From: SB11 sp035906255
GTDB taxonomy: Bacteria > Bacteroidota > Bacteroidia > UBA8524
Reading direction: 5' to 3'
Assembly (NCBI GenBank): GCA_035906255.1
Contig: JAMIFM010000018.1
Coordinates: forward strand, 62,001-126,000
Length of the DNA: 64,000 nucleotides
Positions 60,732 to 64,000 of the stretch are shown here, piece after piece. Under the pieces are notes generated by a model, which was not told where the DNA came from, did no database searches, and saw nothing but the letters and a program-made list of their open reading frames with translations. How positions within the stretch are numbered: the stretch's first letter is position 1; each line of letters begins with the position of its first letter. The position numbers and the translations under genes are program-made.

Positions 60732-61528
60732 TGGATTATATCCAGGCGTTTATACTTGCAGTAATTGAAGGTATAACCGAGTTTTTGCCCGTATCATCTA
60801 CGGGTCACATGATTATTGCCTCATCGGTGATGGGGATTGCCAAAAACGATTTTGTTAAGCTGTTTACCGTAGGTATCCAATTCGGAGCCATTTTATCGGT
60901 TGTGGTGTTGTATTACAAACGTTTTTTCCAATCGTGGAAATTTTATTTGCGGTTGTTTATTGCTTTTATTCCTGCGGCCATTTTCGGGCTTGCGTTTAGT
61001 GATTATATCGACCAGTTGTTAGAAAACGTGATTGTTGTGGCTGTTACTTTATTGCTTGGCGGTATCTTGTTTCTGTTTTTGGATAAGATTTTTAAAAACA
61101 GCCTTGAGCAACCCGATAGGGAAATGACTAATAAAGAGGGGTTTATTGTTGGCTTTTTTCAGGTAATAGCCATGATACCCGGTGTTTCGCGTTCAGCAGC
61201 AACCATTATTGGCGGTTTGGCTCAAAAGTTCAACAAGAAACAGGCAGCAGAGTTTTCATTCTTTTTGGCGGTACCTACTATGTTTGCCGCAACTGCTAAA
61301 ACCCTTTACGACCATTACAAAGCAGGCACATTGGTGCTTGACAGTCATCATGTATCCATGTTTGCCTTTGGTAATGTGGTGGCTTTTATAGTGGCAGCAC
61401 TTGCCATCCGTTCGTTTATCAGTTATCTCACAAAACACGGTTTTAAAGTGTTTGGCTATTACCGTATTTTTGTAGGTGCTACTATTCTAATCCTGTACTT
61501 TTTGGGGATAGAGTTGAGCATCGTTTAA
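60731..61528 (+). CDS. uppP: Undecaprenyl-diphosphatase
   Basis: UppP recycles the undecaprenyl carrier for cell-wall synthesis. The protein has eight or so transmembrane segments with the motifs EGITEFLPVSSTGHMIIA and PGVSRSAATIIGG, which hold the catalytic residues. At 265 residues it has the usual size. It follows DUF3098 with an overlapping stop-start. Confidence 0.95.
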   Translation: MDYIQAFILAVIEGITEFLPVSSTGHMIIASSVMGIAKNDFVKLFTVGIQFGAILSVVVLYYKRFFQSWKFYLRLFIAFIPAAIFGLAFSDYIDQLLENVIVVAVTLLLGGILFLFLDKIFKNSLEQPDREMTNKEGFIVGFFQVIAMIPGVSRSAATIIGGLAQKFNKKQAAEFSFFLAVPTMFAATAKTLYDHYKAGTLVLDSHHVSMFAFGNVVAFIVAALAIRSFISYLTKHGFKVFGYYRIFVGATILILYFLGIELSIV

Positions 61529-61538
61529 TCTGTTTTTC

Positions 61539-62255
61539 TTGGATAATAAATCATTTATACCTCAACACCCGCTTACCCAAGAGTATAACGAGGGTAAAGT
61601 ACTGTTGGTGAACAAACCTTCGGGGTGGACTTCGTTTGATGTGGTGCAAAAAATCCGTAATGTGAGCCGTGCTAAAAAAGTAGGCCATGCGGGCACTTTA
61701 GACCCTCTTGCTACAGGCTTGCTTATTTTGTGTACAGGTAAGTTTACTAAGCGCATTGATGAGGTGCAGGCACAAGAGAAAGAATACACCGGTACTATCA
61801 CCGTTGGGGCTACCCGTCCGTCGTTTGATATGGAAACCGAGGTTGACCAAACGTTTGCATGGGAGCATATTACCCCGCAAATGGTGCATGAGGCTACGCA
61901 ACAATTTACGGGTGTTATTGAGCAAATACCACCATCATATTCAGCGATTAAGATTAACGGTCAGCGTGCATACGAGAATGCCCGTGCAGGCAAAGAAGTT
62001 GAAATTAAGCCCCGAAGTGTTGAGATTAAAGAGTTTGAGATAACGGGCATTGAATTACCCAATATACATTTTAGGGTGGTGTGCAGTAAAGGTACTTATA
62101 TCCGTACCCTTGCATACGATTTTGGCCGTGCATTAAACAGCGGAGCTTATTTGGCTGCTTTGTGCCGTACCCGTATCGGTGAATTTTTATTAAAAGATGC
62201 GGTAGAGGTGGAAGACTTGGTGAACGAGATAAAAGAAAAACGGGCGGTTCAATAA
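61539..62255 (+). CDS. truB: tRNA pseudouridine(55) synthase TruB
   Basis: TruB makes pseudouridine 55 in tRNA. Motifs are NKPSGWTSFDVVQKIRN, the catalytic Asp in GHAGTLDPLATGLL, and YSAIKINGQRAYENARAG. The start is a TTG at 61539, because no in-frame ATG precedes the conserved core. This is 10 bases past the uppP stop, so the two are probably one operon. Confidence 0.93.
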   Translation: MDNKSFIPQHPLTQEYNEGKVLLVNKPSGWTSFDVVQKIRNVSRAKKVGHAGTLDPLATGLLILCTGKFTKRIDEVQAQEKEYTGTITVGATRPSFDMETEVDQTFAWEHITPQMVHEATQQFTGVIEQIPPSYSAIKINGQRAYENARAGKEVEIKPRSVEIKEFEITGIELPNIHFRVVCSKGTYIRTLAYDFGRALNSGAYLAALCRTRIGEFLLKDAVEVEDLVNEIKEKRAVQ

Positions 62256-62258
62256 AAT

Positions 62259-62738
62259 TTACGCGTAGGCTATTTCACCAAACATACCCTGCAAATGACC
62301 CGCCTGTGCCGAAGTATTGCAACTGTCTAAACGGATTTTCCATTCTTCCAACATTGTATTAAACGTTTCAACTACCTCCTTAAACTCACGCAACGATTTA
62401 AGGGCATCGTCTGTTTTCACAATACCGTCTTCAAACATTTTTTTCCAAGCATCGTAAGCCCTTGTGTGTTGCTCCCATTTTAGAGTGGCAGCCTCATAGT
62501 CAGTTTTCAGGGCAAGACATTTCATAGCTGCACTATCCGCAGTAGCACTGTCAATCTTAATATCTTTAAGTCCCACTTTTAATTGCAATCCCCAATTGCT
62601 TACCATATCGGCAGTTGCAGCCCAGTCTTTTTCAATAGCACTCATTTCTGCCCTAATGGCATCACGTTTTTCGTCCTTGTGTTTGCAAGCAGTAATCAAT
62701 AAAACCGATAATAGGGCAAATGCTAAAAACTGTTTCAT
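62259..62738 (-). CDS. Small lipoprotein of unknown function
   Basis: The 159-residue protein has a lipobox (MKQFLAFALLSVLLITAC) with the Cys at position 18, and a mature part that is mostly alpha-helical and charged (EMSAIEKDWAATADMVSNWG). No domain is recognised. It is convergent with truB, 3 bases apart. Confidence 0.65.
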   Translation of the reverse strand: MKQFLAFALLSVLLITACKHKDEKRDAIRAEMSAIEKDWAATADMVSNWGLQLKVGLKDIKIDSATADSAAMKCLALKTDYEAATLKWEQHTRAYDAWKKMFEDGIVKTDDALKSLREFKEVVETFNTMLEEWKIRLDSCNTSAQAGHLQGMFGEIAYA

Positions 62739-62859
62739 GGGTATAAAGTTCTTGCTTCAAAATTAGGTGTGTAATGCTTGTATAGCAAGTACGATTTAGT
62801 CGAACAAAATCCGGCGTGAAAGGCAAAATAAATATATTGCGGTGGTTAGGAGTTTACCT

Positions 62860-63858
62860 ATGAGAAAATTAGCGAGAATAGAAAGAGTAGCCAAAGTATC
62901 ACCAATACCCGATGCAGATTCTATAGAAGTAGCAACTGTTCAAAGTTGGAATGTGGTGATAAAAAAGGGTGAGTTTAAAGAGGGTGATTTATGCGTGTAT
63001 TGTGAGATTGATTCTTTTTTGCCGGTGAGGGAGGAGTTTGAGTTTTTACGCAAAAGCTCCTTTAAAAAAATGGAGGATAAAGAAGGGTTTAGATTACGGA
63101 CAATAAAGTTGCGCGGACAGGTTTCGCAGGGCTTGCTTTTACAATTATCAATTATAGGAAACGGCGATAAATACCCTGTTGGCCATGAGGTAACAGATTT
63201 ATTAGGTATCACAAAATATGAGCCTCCGATTCCGGCAGGTACAGAGGGTACTATAAAAGGGGGCTTCCCATCATTTATTAGTAAAACTGATGAAGAACGG
63301 ATACAGAATTTGGCTGAAGAATATAGTTCTTATAAAGATATTGAGTTTTATGCAACGGAGAAACTAGACGGTACTTCAATAACTTGCTACACTTACGAAG
63401 GTAATTTTGGTGTTTGTCAGCGAAACTATGAGTTAGAAGAAGCAAACAATATGTATTGGGAAACAGTTGCAAGATTGAGTATCAAAGAAAAGTTGATGCA
63501 ACTGAATAAAAATATTGCCCTACAAGGTGAACTAATCGGGCCAAGCATCCAAGGTAACCCTTACCAATTAAAAGAGCGTACGATTAAGGTATTTTCAGTA
63601 TTTGATATAGATAATAGCCAGTATTATAAGTTTGAAGAGTTTATTGCCTTAACAAAAGAATTATCAATAGATACTGTTCCGCTGATTGAAACATCAATGA
63701 AGTTACCGGAGACAATAGATATGCTGTTGCAACTTGCTGATGGAAAATCAGCCCTCAATCCCCAAACAAACCGAGAAGGGCTTGTATTACGTAGTTTGTC
63801 AGGTATTTGGGTTTCATTTAAAGTAATTTCAAACCTGTTTTTACTGAGCGAAAAATAA
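62860..63858 (+). CDS. RNA ligase, Rnl5 (DRB0094) family
   Basis: The protein has an N-terminal OB-like domain (RIERVAKVSPIPDADSIEVA...) and a nucleotidyltransferase core with motif I EKLDGTS (nucleophilic Lys168), motif III VFSVFDID, motif IV EGLVLRS and motif V SFKVISN. This order and the length (332 residues) match the Deinococcus Rnl5 family, which seals nicked RNA ends, including 3'-OH RNA on mixed templates. The ATG at 62860 is preferred to a GTG/TTG-type start at 62842. Its substrate in this organism is unknown. Confidence 0.88.
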   Translation: MRKLARIERVAKVSPIPDADSIEVATVQSWNVVIKKGEFKEGDLCVYCEIDSFLPVREEFEFLRKSSFKKMEDKEGFRLRTIKLRGQVSQGLLLQLSIIGNGDKYPVGHEVTDLLGITKYEPPIPAGTEGTIKGGFPSFISKTDEERIQNLAEEYSSYKDIEFYATEKLDGTSITCYTYEGNFGVCQRNYELEEANNMYWETVARLSIKEKLMQLNKNIALQGELIGPSIQGNPYQLKERTIKVFSVFDIDNSQYYKFEEFIALTKELSIDTVPLIETSMKLPETIDMLLQLADGKSALNPQTNREGLVLRSLSGIWVSFKVISNLFLLSEK

Positions 63859-63916
63859 CAGTATCGTACTCATACAAAGGGTAGCTTAGCAAAATAAATG
63901 TAATATTGCACTTGTT

Positions 63917-64000
63917 ATGCAAGAGAACCCTGTACATTCAAGCAAAGCTCCCGAACCTGTAGGTTTATACCCCCATGCACGCCGTGTAGGCAATTTATTG
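63917..64000 (+). CDS. RidA/YjgF-family protein, 3'-truncated by the window
   Basis: Only 28 codons are visible: MQENPVHSSKAPEPVGLYPH and ARRVGNLL. The APEPVG...GNLL pattern matches the start of RidA-family proteins, which hydrolyse reactive enamine and imine intermediates. The evidence is short, so the family call is tentative. Confidence 0.6.
   Translation, partial: MQENPVHSSKAPEPVGLYPHARRVGNLL

Overview
The window is a stretch of a Bacteroidota chromosome. Evidence for this is the C-terminal type IX secretion (T9SS) sorting domains on three secreted proteins (genes ending at 918, 7691 and 57088), a TonB-dependent receptor, the almost complete lack of strong Shine-Dalgarno sequences, several TAnnTTTG promoter boxes, a CTnDOT-type tyrosine recombinase and Bacteroidota-type pyrC, DUF6132 and DUF3098 genes. 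The housekeeping genes do not let me name a genus.

Layout. (1) 1-6957 is left-flank chromosome: the 3' part of a serine hydrolase with a sorting domain, a LytS/LytTR two-component pair, an AT-rich solitary P-loop ATPase that looks like an insertion, then dxs with a coupled SprT-like protease. (2) 7171-43576 is a 36.4-kb integrative element bounded by an exact 20-bp direct repeat, with its tyrosine recombinase immediately inside the right repeat. (3) 43577-64000 is right-flank chromosome: recJ-folB, a GT39-like membrane glycosyltransferase, NUDIX and DUF421 genes, a dihydroorotase, DUF6132-thioredoxin, a TonB receptor, YqeY, a ComA-family enzyme, a TPR protein, an Fn3/T9SS protein, radC, ftsX-DUF3098-uppP-truB, an Rnl5-like RNA ligase and the start of a RidA-family gene. 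In the ancestral chromosome the element's site lay between the sprT-like gene and recJ.

The element has five blocks. Reading from the right end on the minus strand: integrase and control genes (37.2-43.5 kb: integrase, HTH proteins, zinc ribbon, a winged-helix replication-type protein); a tightly packed operon with virion-like features (28.25-36.8 kb); DNA-handling genes continuing that operon (21.6-28.25 kb: adenine methyltransferase, 1393-residue SNF2/DarB-like helicase, lysine-rich DNA-binding-like protein, RecA/RadA-fold ATPase); a cargo block (14.4-21.6 kb) with a PolY-DnaE-SRAP translesion set, an Mrr-type nuclease and two membrane proteins; and a left cargo operon (7.2-13.6 kb) with two paralogous lipoproteins, a 1440-residue T9SS beta-helix protein and a GIY-YIG-like protein.

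The operon at 28.25-36.8 kb has a GH108-type lysozyme, a transglutaminase-fold cysteine protein, small beta-rich proteins, a LamG-like adhesin candidate and at least six proteins with a single hydrophobic segment next to a lysine cluster. I see no terminase, portal, HK97-type capsid, tail tube, tape measure or conjugation genes. My leading hypothesis, which is inference, is a temperate non-tailed, membrane-containing virus or a derivative of one, with its own mutasome and a bacterial cargo operon. An exact 14-bp palindrome, AACAAC(AC or GT)GTTGTT, occurs eleven times in the element (13.86-42.25 kb) and I found none in the flanks. It is probably the binding site of an element-encoded protein.
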